From the NCBI RefSeq assembly GCF_024679095.1, contig NC_066549.1, forward strand, positions 4,532,920 to 4,596,919: a DNA stretch of 64,000 nt. Reading direction: 5' to 3'. Shown one piece after another: positions 26,154 to 38,985 of the stretch. Every line of letters begins with the position of its first letter. Positions within the stretch are counted from its first letter, which is position 1. The position numbers and the translations under genes were made by a program. A model generated the notes under the pieces. The model was not told the DNA's origin and did no database searches. It worked only from the letters and a program-made list of their open reading frames with translations. The DNA comes from Eriocheir sinensis (Eukaryota; Arthropoda; Malacostraca; Decapoda; Varunidae).

Positions 26154-29100
26154 GCTAGTGCGTCTTGCTGTATTAATGGCCTGTGTGCGTGTTTTTACAT
26201 CGCATGCTTTTTGTCACAGAAGTAATCAAAATTATATATGCATGGCTGAGTGCTGAAGGTCTCGCAATTATTGTATTTATGCGTCTGCGAAAGGAGGCGA
26301 GTGTCGGCCACTTGACATCGCACATAAATAAAATTAATTGGTGTTATATATCATCAATAGAAACTTGACTGCGACCCGAAATAAAATATAAAACTTTTCT
26401 TTCCTCCTTTTATTGATGAGGCGACACAAATATAAATGGAGTGCCTTGTCTAAGTCCTAAAGCCATGGCCGCTGAAGTTAGAAGTCCAAGTCGCACACTA
26501 ACCAACTGTATGTAAGGCAGTGATGGGCAGGTAGCATGTATAACAGGTAGTGAGGGTCCATGGATGTGACTGAAAGGGGCGAGCGGAACTTACCTAGGAA
26601 TGGTGACCAGGATTGAGCAGCACCGTGCCAACACACTACACCGCAGCCCTTAAAATACATGCTACCCAGCTATCAAGGACTTGCTGGTATACACAAAAGG
26701 GCAGCAGCTTAACGTATACATTGTGGATAACGTGATAATCCTGGCGGTATGTGTGTGTGCTTAGGATGTTCATTAACCTTTCCGGGTAAAAACCTCGGGC
26801 TTTCTCATGAAATTAGTGGTCTGCTGCTCGCCCGCACGCTGTTATTTGAGGCCACTGTTGTCTGTTACGGGCGACCTGCACGCCTTAGCCCGAAGAGTTG
26901 TGAGGTCCGTGATTATAGCAGCCCCTGAGCAGCTCTTAGTGTAAGGGGGGAGGGGGGATGGCCAGAGGAGCTCCTTCAGTGTTCACTTTACCTTCAAAAT
27001 GTGCGTTACTCGAGGTGCTTCCTACGTTTATTGCAATATGCTGTACTTTCATGCTTTATCAGATAATCCTTATAATTTATTCCTTTTTTATATCACTGTA
27101 AACACACAAAACTGTGTGTCAAATGTGTACCTCAACAGCACAGCAAAGAATGCCTGGTGTCTATCGGACCTTCCAACACTTCCCTCTATAACCCACGTAA
27201 AGAGTGGACAGGTTGAGTACATCTGCACCGATGCCGCTCGAGACTCGTGGCCCTGACAGCAGCGACAATACTCGGGATATACAGGAGAGGAGAGAGGAAT
27301 TCTCGGCGGATCTGAGGGCTAAGGCTTTGAGGAGTTTCGGGAAGCTTTGAAGGCTACTATCACACCTGACTTTACCAACACGTCCGTACCTAAGCTCTCC
27401 GTTCAAATCGTCTGGCTGCCGCACAAATGCTTCTCAGACAGATGTCAAGGACACTGCAGGCGAGCACTGATTTGGCGTGGTGTCAACAGAGGGATCACTC
27501 ACTAAAGCCAACAACAGGGCCAATATCATAGTTGGCACTGTCAACAGCGAGGACTTTCTCGGATCCTGGAGGCGGCTTAAGACTTGTTGATCCTCGAGGC
27601 TCCAGGATCTCAAGGCAGCGTTTACACTTTGGGAAAACGCTGGAAGGAGAAATGTCTATACAAAGTCACGATGCAACAATAAATATATGAGGTATTACAT
27701 TCAAACAGTCGATTATTAAATGTCACATATTTTCTACGCTGTTCTACTTAAAAAAGTTTAGACATCCACAGGGAGAGCATGTCGTGTGTCAAAGGAAGAC
27801 AATCGCTGCTCATTGTCTCCTCCCCTCACGACCATTTCCTGGGCTATCCGACCCACCCCTGCCACCACCACGACCACCACCACCAACAATGCCTCTTTGT
27901 AGTCCAAGATAATTACTGCTCTATTCCCTCGTCCTCGTTCTATTCCTCCCCCTCCTCCCTCTCCTCTTCCTCTTCCTCCTCCTCCTCCTCCTCGGGCCTG
28001 CCCCAGGAATCCCTTTTTACGAACGAGCGCATGACAAACACACCTTTACAGTCACACCTCAAATTAATCCCGCCTGACTAAGCTCACTCACACACGGAGG
28101 AGCGGCGTGCGTGTGTGCCGCGGCCCGTGTTTTGTCCTCATTACGCCGCGACGGGAAGGAGGAGGGAGATGCCGCAGGTCAGGGATGGAGGGAGGGAAGG
28201 ACACATGAGAGTAATTACGTGAATGTGTCTCAGAGGTTTGTTTCCTGCCTCTTGCTATTATAATATTACTATATCATTTTGGGGTCATAAGTGAAATGTC
28301 TTGGGATCGAAAATCTTATAAAGTTTGTCAGAAAATTAAAATGGCGATGCGTGAGGTTATATAATTTAAAGCAATAATAATATAAAAAAAAAACTTGTAT
28401 AATATTTGTGATGCTTAAATAAAAGTTCTCGTGTATTTCTTAAAAAGCGTTTGATTCAATAGTTCCTGGAGATTATTACAATCGAATTTGTGTATATACT
28501 TGTGGACAAATCTTTGACGGAACGAAATAAAATAAATTCGCTACCATAATGTTTTCAATGATAAGACGAACTCGTGCGTCATGGCAGTGTGATAAACGCC
28601 AGGTGCGGGGGCGGCCGATGAAGACAGAGAACTCGAAGCATAAATAAACATGGAATCCACACACAAAAATAAAGAACCAAATAACTCGGAGGAAAGGTGT
28701 AGAAAATAGTTTCATATCACGTTTCTTGGCATTCTGACGTCAAGGATGTTGTGAACGCGTAGGAAAAATGAATTTCTTATTATACTTGTTTTTAATATTT
28801 ATGCGAAAATAATATATACATGTAGCATAAGTAACATTTCGGGCCCCGCCAATGTAGCGCAGCAGGTGACAAAAGCCGAAGCATAATCAACCGGCAGCGA
28901 CGTGGATGGTTTCTGTTGACTGGGGAGTGACGGACTTCCAAGAAAGACCTATAGAGTCGTCCGGGACACCTGGATATCATGGCGCACGTAAACACGATGG
29001 TGAAAATACCGTTTCTTTCGTCACCGCCGCTACGTACAAGGCTTCATTTTCATCGACAACCTTTGATGATGGTTCCCTCACGTTGATCAAGCTCCGTTAT

Positions 29101-29203
29101 AAAAGATTGTTGTTGAGTAGCTCCAAGCACCGCCAGAACATCAATCAAGATACAGAGAGGGGACCAGGTAGCTACACGAGGGTGGGATGCTGGGTCTTCT
29201 CAC
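26152..29203. other. 3-kb stretch without a supported gene
   Basis: Mixed DNA. Notable only: CCA/ACC triplets and TCC triplets near 27860-27995, and GC-rich DNA at 28080-28180. Frames of 60-100 codons (for example minus 27424-27161) have no recognisable domain. No long microsatellite is present, unlike the rest of the window. Confidence 0.45.
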
Positions 29204-29320
29204 GTAATTGACTGTTCTTTCGACCACCTCTTCGGATTCTTTACAGGAGCAGCGAGATAGTTTTTATTGTTGTTTCGGTTTTTTTTCCCTTGTACTGTCT
29301 CCTTTGCTGTAAAAAAAAAA
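29204..29320 (+). repeat. Family A repeat, copy 3
   Basis: CGTAATTGACTGTTCTTTCG, CACCTCTTCGGATTCTTTAC, then CTGTCTCCTTTGCTGT and poly-A. Closest relative is the copy at 10019. Confidence 0.87.
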
Positions 29321-31210
29321 GTGTCTCTTCCTGCGCATGACGTCAGTACGAAGCCGGACAGAGGGTATGATTTAGAAAGTGAGGTTAGTCGCTCAAGCTC
29401 TGCCTACCTACACGTGCCCCAAACTGCTCTCTCTATTCTCTGCACTTCCTTTTATGCAGAGATATACGTTTTCTTTTTCCTCCCCCTTCCTCCGATATCT
29501 GCTGACGTTAATCAATCTCCGTGGGCTTGAGGTGCTGCAGCTACCTGGTTTCCCTCTCTGTATCTTGGAATTAACCAGGTCAAAGACGCCATACAAGACT
29601 CTTTTTACAGGTATACCTATATATACCGCCTCTCTGTTTTGTTCTCTTCCTTATACCAGTACATTAACATTCAAGGTAAAAGTGTAAGCAAGAATTCCTA
29701 CGCTGTGTGGCTAGGATGGCCTACACTAGATAAATAGCTAAATTGATAATAAGTAAACTTCACCTGAGCCAGACAGACACGACCAGTCTAAGAATACACG
29801 ACGACAGACCTGGCTTCCGGCATAGCAGAAAGGCTGACACATTCTCCCCCCCCCTCTCCCCTGATTGGCGGGCAGCATAAAGTATATTAGATTATGGCCA
29901 CAAAGACACAAGCTTTATGATACGACAAATTAATGATACGACAAAAACTGTTCCATATCTTAACTATAAAAGAATAATTCGTCATAATAAACTCCGTGAT
30001 GGCAATACAGATCGAGTTAGAACCGCCCAAAATGAACGCCGTGGTTGAGGTCCTGACAGTGAACCGAAGACTCCTACTAACACGAAACGAAACTTGTGAT
30101 AATAAAACAAGTAAAGTTTTTCTTCTTCTTTTTTATAGCCTTGTCTAGCATTCAACGGAATATACTGATGAAAAAGGGAGATCATTCGGCAGTGTGCTGA
30201 GAATTCAAAAGGGTCATTTTGGGGGACACTAAAACGAGAGGATAACTCTTTAGGGTGCTGGGACGAAAGACGTAAACTTCGATACTTGTGTCTTATTCCT
30301 GTGTCTCGGTCCATTCATCAATATGGAACGTTCGATTTAACTAAACTAACTGGACCCTTGTAATTCGCAACATGCTATGCACTATGCTATTCCTAAACAC
30401 TAACAATATAAACTTTTGCACACGACAGACAGATACGCTGCACAGCTGCACCAAGACCACAATTATAACATGTTTTGCACGCGACTGACGGAGAACCTTC
30501 CCCGTTAAAAGTTACCAACATGGTCACAATAAAAATGCTGCTCTACACTAATTTTTAATAACAATTCTACGAAGTGAGCCTCGCTTACTGCCCCTGCGAG
30601 CAGTCACCCGCGTAGGCGCTAAGGCAGGGGAGTGTGTCGTCATGTTGTTGCAGCTCTATACCGAATGCCTAGTGCAGATATTATGATATGAAACCTACAC
30701 CTTGGGAACACACAATCAAACAATGCTAGAAAGATGAGGCTTGCCACAAGACGCTCACTAAGATGATAAAAGGAACAGTTGAGAGCGCGGATATGCCGCT
30801 TGGGTGGTTCATTTCTGCCCTCAGTCTCTTTGACGACTAAAACTGACGACGGAGAACAGGAGGGACGCGGGGCCTAGGCAGTCCCATGTTCCGAACGTGT
30901 GACGAGATTTAGCTTGACCTCCGACTCTTCTCAGACTTTTTTCAGTAATCCTTAACTGCTGCTTTGTCTGTTGTCAAGCAAGAAAACACTCAAAGCAAAA
31001 CTTGTAAGCCTCACCAGAATCATCCAAGGGCATCAACATCGCTTGCCTGGGACAAGGGGAAAGCAAAGGGCCGGTGGTCCGGGCGCCGCGAGGACGTACG
31101 GCTGCTGAGGGAACAACTTACTTGGCGCGTCGGCTAAATTGATTCCGCCTGACAGGATTCTATAACAAGCATCAAACTACATGTCTCAATTGTTAACACA
31201 AGTTAACAAG
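29321..31210. other. 1.9 kb without a supported gene
   Basis: Unique-looking DNA of moderate G+C. 60-110 codon frames only, with no domain recognised. Confidence 0.45.
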
Positions 31211-31277
31211 AGTGTGTGTGTGTGTGTGTCTGTGTGTCTGGGGGGGGGCAAGCACAATAACACGCCAGTCTGCACCC

Positions 31278-31338
<61 letters not shown>
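31211..31338. repeat. (GT)n, poly-G and (CA)n cluster
   Basis: GT run 31211-31240, a nine-base G run near 31240, and (CA)n 31279-31338. The facing GT and CA arrays form an inverted repeat with a loop of about 40 bp. Confidence 0.93.
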
Positions 31339-31340
<2 letters not shown>

Positions 31341-31729
31341 TAATTTTACAAGCACGCAACAAGTAGAACTAATGAAAAATATACGGTCTATTTTCACTGA
31401 TGCTTCATAAATTGTGAGGCGGCACACCTACCCGGCTTAATATTTCCGTTATTAAAAACGCACCAGGCAAAGTATTGAAAACAAAACGGCAGCAGACAGA
31501 CGCACTCCGCCATTACAGCACACCAAAACCCCGTCCGCCCCCCGCCGCCTCGGCCACTATCGTCCCCAGGCACAGAGGCACACGTCGCGGGAAGCCGGGC
31601 CGCCAGATGCACTCGGGGACGGGGACTTCAAAACCTGAGCTTGGCAGGGGATGAGGGGGGGGGGAAAGGGGAGGAAGGACACTGGAAAACTGCAATAAGA
31701 AAATGAATATAACTTCTATTACTACCCAA
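31339..31729. other. No feature seen
   Basis: GC-rich unique DNA at 31510-31680; nothing supported. Confidence 0.45.
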
Positions 31730-31850
31730 AATTGACCTCTCCTTTGGCTACTTTTTACTTTTTACTTTTGTGGGAGCGGCGAGTAGAGGACTTTTTTTTT
31801 GTAATGTTTTTGTTGCCCTTGAGCCGCATCCTTTGATGTAAAAAAAACTA
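31730..31850 (+). repeat. Family A repeat, copy 4
   Basis: AAATTGACCTCTCCTTTGGC, TGTGGGAGCGGCGAGTAG, then GTTGCCCTTGAGCCGC and TTTGATGTAAAAAAA. It is the copy closest to the 3' UTR of the LINE end at 2190-2640. Its A tail continues into CTA and AAT triplets, a microsatellite grown from the tail. Confidence 0.85.
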
Positions 31851-31863
31851 CTACTACTACCAC

Positions 31864-31921
<58 letters not shown>

Positions 31922-31955
31922 TTTACTATTACTACTACTACTACTACTACTATGA
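31851..31955. repeat. (CTA)/(AAT)/(CTA) microsatellite
   Basis: CTA triplets, then AAT triplets 31863-31921, then CTA triplets 31928-31952, at the tail of a family A repeat. Confidence 0.93.
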
Positions 31956-32349
31956 TACTCCTGCTGCTGCTGTTGCTAATTCTACCTATTGTATTGAATT
32001 GTATTGGTATTACTACAACAGTTAATACCGTGATATTGACGCTCACTGATAGCATCGTCCTCATGAGCGCCAATAACAACAGCAGCAACAACAATAACAA
32101 CTAAAACAATGACACTCACGCAATGAAGCGCCCTGGTCTGCTTACTCCAACGCTTCACCATCACCCATAAGTTGACGCATCCATGGAAGCGACGATAATT
32201 TACTGCCCCGCCCATTATAATATCCATTTTTTACTCTTACGTGTGGTTCATTAAGTATCTGCTCCATCTCACGATCGTTTATTTAAGAGCAATATCATGT
32301 CTAAGGTTAACCCGAAGTATATTGTTTCGCACCGACATGCTTAACTAAG

Positions 32350-32424
32350 TAAGTAGCGGGCTTTTTGTTCATATTGTTTTGTTTTTTTACGCCCTTGCAC
32401 TGTCTCCGCTGCTGTAAAAAAAAT
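32350..32424 (+). repeat. Family A repeat, copy 5 (short)
   Basis: Only the 3' half: AGTAGCGGGC, a T-rich stretch, CGCCCTTGCACTGTCTCCGC, TGCTGT and poly-A. More severely 5' truncated than the other + strand copies. Confidence 0.8.
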
Positions 32425-32939
32425 TATATCAAAGGAGGAAAAGCTGTGTGTCTCCACTTGATTTTAGGGTCAATATCAAGTCTAATGGCACGGCTTAATG
32501 CGTTTCGAATTTTAATTAGGGTGTATAATGTTGATATGCACAGCTGTTTATGTCTCCACTTGAATTAAAGTAACATCATATCTAAGGCAAAGCAATATGT
32601 CACTTCTTGGGACAAAGGTAACACCATGTATGACGGATTCTCGTAACATGTCTCACCTTAAGATAATAAGCAACACCCTTCAAGTCGCATTAACGTATAT
32701 ATTTCAAATTGAGTCGGGAAGCAAAATCAAATGTAATCCGCTACCGTCAATGTCTCACTACTCTGTCCTGGCATACTTGCACTAAACGCCTCTGCTTCAA
32801 GCCAACCAGCACCACGTTAGGCGTCGGGAGGATTCTCAAACTTTTAACTCCACAGGCGACATGCTCAGGATTCCGAGAGCGGTGTGGCAGTTCCAATTAC
32901 AAGACTCGTAACTCTCGTGGCTCAGAAGTGGGATTGGCA
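32425..32939. other. No supported feature
   Basis: AT-rich DNA; nothing recognised. Confidence 0.45.
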
Positions 32940-33300
32940 GACTATTTGAGTGACCGACTGATTAACAGACTGGCTGACTTAAACTAGTTGACCTACTTAC
33001 TTGCTGGCTAACTGACTGACTGACTTCCTAGCTTCCTGACTAAATACTTGATTGATTGATTGCCTGAGTGACATTACTGATAGGATGGATGTGTATAAGT
33101 GAGAGTGACGGATTGACTGAATGAACGAATTAGTGAATGATTAATCGACCAATAAACTAAATAACAAACTATCTGACTGAATGAATGAATAAGTGACTGA
33201 CTGCCTGAGTAAGTAACTGACGGACTGACTGACTGAGTAACTAACTTCATAATAACTAACAATTTACCTGACTAACTGACTGACTGACTGACTGACCGAC
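32940..33300. repeat. Degenerate (GACT)n tract
   Basis: GACTGACTGA-type words with many substitutions over about 360 bp; perfect only at 33270-33298. Confidence 0.88.
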
Positions 33301-33580
33301 CATCCACCACCCAGACCCTCGCCGTAATGAGGAGCAGCCAAGACCCGTGACGGTGATGCAAGAGGCGTCCATCACAGCGACTCCCCGTCCGTCCCTTCCC
33401 TCACCTTCATCTTCCCGCCTCTCCGTCTTCCCACGACGCTCATAAAGTGCTAATTCCCGTCCCCGCTCCCAGCCCAATGATTTCCTTAATATTATGCAGA
33501 TGTGACGGAGACTCTTGGCTAAGTAACGAATGAGTGTTTATAAGGAATATTACCTCGTTTTTGAAGGCCACTCAATTGAT

Positions 33581-35504
<1,924 letters not shown>

Positions 35505-35550
35505 AAGAAGGAGGAGGAGGAGGGGGAGGGGGAGGAGGAGGAGGAAGAGG
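35505..35550. repeat. (GGA)n tract, left flank of the LINE
   Basis: Imperfect GGA triplets ending in GAGGAAGAGG at 35541-35550. That 10-mer reappears at 38861-38870 on the other side of the LINE. Confidence 0.9.
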
Positions 35551-35706
35551 AAACATGGAAACATGGAAACATGGACTAGCAGGCAGCAGAAAGCCTGTTG
35601 GCTCATTACTAGGCTGCCTGCGTTCAGTGATTCAATCAATCCGTTTGCCATAGGAGTGGCTTGCAGGGAAGGATTAAAGCACTTGTGTATCTACTCTTGG
35701 GAGCGT

Positions 35707-37190
35707 TCAGTTCACTCCCGATGCAGCAAAGTGGCGATCAATGCGTTTCTTGAAGGAGTTGATGGTCTCTGCGCTAACCACTTCAGCAGGAAGGCTGTTC
35801 CAGTGGCGAACAACTCTGTTCGAGAAATAACTCCTGCCGATGTCGGTATTGCATCGCCTTGCTTGAATTGTTTTTCCGTTGTTTCTTGTTCTCAGGTTGG
35901 TTTGTAGCGTGAAGAGTTTGGAGTGATCAACGTTGCTGAGCTTGTTCAGGTACTTAAAGACTTGTATCATGTCTCCCCGCAGGCGTCTCTTTTCCAACGT
36001 GAAGAGGTTGAGTCGCTCGAGTCGCTCTTCATAGGGCTTCGTCCTCAGTGATGGTATCATCTTCGTGGCGCGGCGCTGTACTCTCTCAAGTAATTCAATG
36101 TCTTTCCTGTAATTAGGAGACCAGAATTGCACGGCGTAATCCAGGTGGGGCCTTACCAGCGAATTGTACAAGGATAACATAACTCCCGGCGTCTTGTATT
36201 CGAAGTTCCTCGATATGAACCCAAGCATTGTATTGGCTTTCTTACAGGCGGACTTGCAGTGTTTTATTTGTTTCAAGTCACTGCTGATGGTGACCCCGAG
36301 GTCTCTTTCCTCTTGTACAACATGTAGTGGTTCGCCACCCATGTGGTATGTGTGGTTGCTGTTTCTGGATCCGATATGCATTACTTTACATTTGGCAGTG
36401 TTGAAGGACATCTGCCATTTTTCTGACCACCGAGTGATCTGGTCCAGGTCTCTCTGGATAATTTCGCAGTCTGCCGTTGTGAGGGCCTTCCCACCCACCT
36501 TTGTGTCGTCGGCAAATTTTGAAAGATTGGATTTCAATCCTAGTTCTAGGTCGTTGATATATATGATGAAAAGTATGGGTCCCAGCACTGACCCCTGTGG
36601 CACTCCACTTGTGACCGGGAGCCACTCGGAGGCCTGTCCGTTGAGTACAACTCGTTGTTTTCTTCCAGTGAGCCAGTCTTTGATCCACGCTGTCAGATTG
36701 CAGCCTAATCCCGCCGACTTGAGTTTCTTGAGGAGTCTTTCGTGTGGCACTTTGTCAAAGGCTTTCTGAAAGTCTAGATATATAACATCGCTGGGGATAT
36801 GATTATCCCAGTTTTCATAGATACCTTGGAAGAAGTCCAATAAATTGGTTAAGCATGAGCGCTTGTTCCTGAAACCGTGCTGAGCATCGGAAATGATGTT
36901 GTTGTCTTCAAGGAACCTAACGAGTTTGTCTCTGATGATCTTCTCGAGGATTTTTCCCGCCACAGAGGTCAGGCTGATTGGTCTGTAGTTTAGGGCCACA
37001 CTTTTGTCTCCCTTTTTGTAGATCGGAGTTACATTCGCTTGTTTCCAGTCTTTTGGGACTTTGTTTTGTTGTAGTGACAGATTGTAGATGGTGGTGAGTG
37101 GCTTGAGGATTTGCTGCTTGAGTTCCTTGAGCAGCCTGGGTGACAAGTCGTCGGGTCCGGTGGACTTGTTTGTCTCGAGTTTGTCTAGGT
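35707..37190 (-). pseudogene. LINE ORF2, reverse transcriptase part
   Basis: About 490 codons downstream of a frameshift. RT motifs appear in order: KKGDKSVALNYRPISLTSV, QHGFRNKRSCLTNLLDF, VIYLDFQKAFDKVPHERLL (first catalytic Asp), GVPQGSVLGPILFIIYINDL, then KFADDTKV carrying the paired catalytic aspartates, and a C-terminus with VQFWSPNYRKDIELLERVQR and WNSLPAEVV. The RT copies element RNA at the target by target-primed reverse transcription. All catalytic residues are present, so inactivity of this copy comes from the upstream frameshift and the 5' truncation, not from a broken active site. The reading frame continues upstream of the nominal start (LETNKSTGPDD precedes it), so this is not an independent gene. 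Confidence 0.93.
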
Positions 37191-38621
37191 ACTTTTCACA
37201 TCCCGTTCGTCGATTGTGCCAATTTCTATGGGAGTGATTCCCATCGGTGGGGTAGGGCTCTCGGGTACGGACTGGGTATTCTCGACCGTGAACACAGACG
37301 CGAAGTTTCTGTTTAGGATTTCGACCATTTGTCTACTGTCCTGTGTTAGTACGTCACTTTCATCTTTTAGGGGACCGATATTGGTTTTTGTCTTCTTTTT
37401 GGTTCTTATATACGTGAAGAACTTTTTCGGGTTGGACATGGCTTCGCGTGCAATTTGCTTTTCATAGTCGCGTTTACGCTGGCGAATGAGTGTTCTGCAA
37501 GCTCTGAGGCTTTGATGGTATTGTTCGCGGGCCTCGTCAGTGCCGTTTTCTTTGAGCGAGTTGTATTTTCTCTTCTTTAAATTAATCGCCCGTCGAACCT
37601 GGGTAGTCATCCATGGTGGGCTTGTGGCATTATTTGTTCTCCTTGTCTTCATGGGAACAGTTGTTCTCTCTACCTCCAGGAGTTTGTTCTTGAAGCCATT
37701 CCACGCTCCGTCCACAGGAGTGTAGGTCATGTGTTCCCAAGTTGTCTGGGTTAGCAGCTCACGAGCGAAATTAAAATTGGCTCTTTTGTAGTCTGGAATC
37801 TTGGACGTGTTTTCGGTGAGTTCATGGTCTGTTCTGATATTTAGGCGGATTAGGTGATGGTCGCAACCATCCAGCTTTTCGCCGACTTGACATTCACGTG
37901 TGAGATCTGAATCACTCACGAGTACTAGGTCTAATATGTTATTTTCCCTCGTCGGTTGGGTAACAATCTGAGTAAGAAAAGTGTCTTCTAACATTTCGAC
38001 CAATCTGTTACCCTCCCGATCTCCAATCATCGTGGTCCAGTCAATGTTGGCACAGTTAAAGTCCCCGATAATGACTGATTGTTTGTTTTGCGTTACGGTG
38101 TGGATTTCTTCGTACAGCGCTTCGTCGTCCGCTTCTTGTTGCTTTGGAAGTCTGTAAACGGTTCCAATCGTTATTTTGTTGTGCTTGCTAGTCTCCAGCT
38201 CAACATATACTGTGTCATATTTCTCTGAGTCCCTTTTGGTTACTTCCACGGCAGGGTATTTGTTCTTGACGTAACAGATAACACCTCCTCCTTTCTTGTG
38301 AAGTCTGTTTTTGTAGAAGCTCTCGTAGCCTGGAATTGAGAATTCGGTCATTAGGTGGTCAGAGGTGGCCCACGTTTCGGTGATGGCAATCACGTCCGGA
38401 CTTTCTACGTCAACGTAGGCAAGTAACTCATCCCGTTTGGGTATTAAGCTCCGCGCGTTGGTGTATAGGACAGAAATGTCCTTCTTGACTTCAGTGCTTC
38501 GAGGCACAGTAGTCCGGTGTCTGCGTGTGTTTTCTGTTGGGGGCGTTGGTGTATGATGGGCGGGCTCTACTGGTTGGTTGTTTACGATACTTTGGTGCCC
38601 CTCCCGCGCTCGGAGTTTTTT
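37185..38621 (-). pseudogene. LINE ORF2, AP-like endonuclease part, ends in a frameshift
   Basis: Encodes the endonuclease that nicks the target: NARSLIPKRDELLAYV, then AITETWA (catalytic Glu), IIGDFNCANIDW (Asp and Asn) and GCDHHLIRL (catalytic His; Cys where many families have Ser). It is followed by the linker up to GITPIEIGTIDER. The frame then stops at 37185-37187. The RT frame resumes one base earlier at about 37192-37199 (GTGAAAAG), consistent with loss of a single base in this copy. No ATG exists in this frame from the upstream TAG at 38652-38654 down to the endonuclease motifs; the first Met lies inside the domain. Translation therefore probably begins in ORF1 (see the slippery site). 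Confidence 0.9.
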
Positions 38622-38860
38622 GAGTACAAAAGTACTTCCTCGTTCAGCAGCCTACCAAGCCGTGCTGAGCCAATCGCATTGAGGTGAAGACCGTCAGGAC
38701 GGAAAAGGTCGGGGTTGTCAAAGAAATGATCCCACACAGTTGCGAACGAAACTTCCTCGTCCTGACAGAGGTGCTTCAGTCTGTTGTTGATGTTTGACGC
38801 CTTTCTGTGGAAGCCTGTGAAGGCGTTGATTCTCGGAAGAATCCCGGAGACAATGATGTG
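38582..38860 (-). pseudogene. LINE ORF1 C-terminus, SGNH/GDSL-type esterase domain (5' truncated)
   Basis: 93 codons ending in TAA at 38582-38584. It begins at HIIVSGILPRINAF and contains FRPDGLHLNAIGSARLGRLL. The DGLHLN block has the Asp...His spacing of the last catalytic motif of SGNH hydrolases, and SGILPR fits the block where these enzymes have a conserved strand. Esterase-type ORF1 proteins are known in CR1/L2 elements; their role in retrotransposition is unclear. The N-terminal catalytic Ser block is missing through truncation. ORF1 overlaps the ORF2 frame by about 70 nt. Confidence 0.8.
38615..38621 (-). promoter_or_regulatory. Putative -1 ribosomal frameshift site (A AAA AAC) joining ORF1 to ORF2
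   Basis: In the ORF1 frame the codons read TCA AAA AAC TCC, so the heptamer A AAA AAC lies in exact zero-frame register for -1 slippage. Slipping back one base continues as AAA AAA CTC CGA GCG, which is the ORF2 frame, open from here to the endonuclease. ORF1 stops 30 nt downstream of the heptamer. A GCGGG/CCCGC pair downstream could form a weak stem, but no convincing pseudoknot was seen. Inference only: no expression evidence, and an A6 run is also a mutation hotspot. Confidence 0.5.
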
Positions 38861-38924
38861 GAGGAAGAGGAGCAGGAGGAGGAGGAGAAGGAGGAGGAGG
38901 AGGAGGAGGAGGAGGAGGAGGAAA
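38861..38924. repeat. (GGA)n tract, right flank of the LINE
   Basis: Begins with GAGGAAGAGG, the second copy of the presumed target duplication, and continues as GGA triplets. Confidence 0.92.
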
Positions 38925-38937
38925 GATACAAATTTGT

Positions 38938-38939
38938 TG

Positions 38940-38985
<46 letters not shown>

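Larger units (their letters stand above)
35551..38860 (-). mobile_element. CR1-like LINE, 5' truncated, inserted in a (GGA)n tract
   Basis: A non-LTR retrotransposon on the minus strand. From its 5' end it holds the tail of ORF1 (SGNH-type esterase), ORF2 (endonuclease and reverse transcriptase), a 3' UTR of about 130 bp, and at the very 3' end three perfect tandem copies of the 8-mer CCATGTTT (35551-35574), the kind of short terminal repeat typical of CR1 elements. It is flanked by GAGGAAGAGG at 35541-35550 and 38861-38870 (11 bp if one shared G is counted), read as a target-site duplication although it lies in low-complexity DNA. The 5' truncation falls inside ORF1. With one frameshift over some 960 codons it looks recent. 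Assignment to CR1 rather than a neighbouring clade rests on the RT motifs, the esterase ORF1 and the 8-mer tail. Confidence 0.9.
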
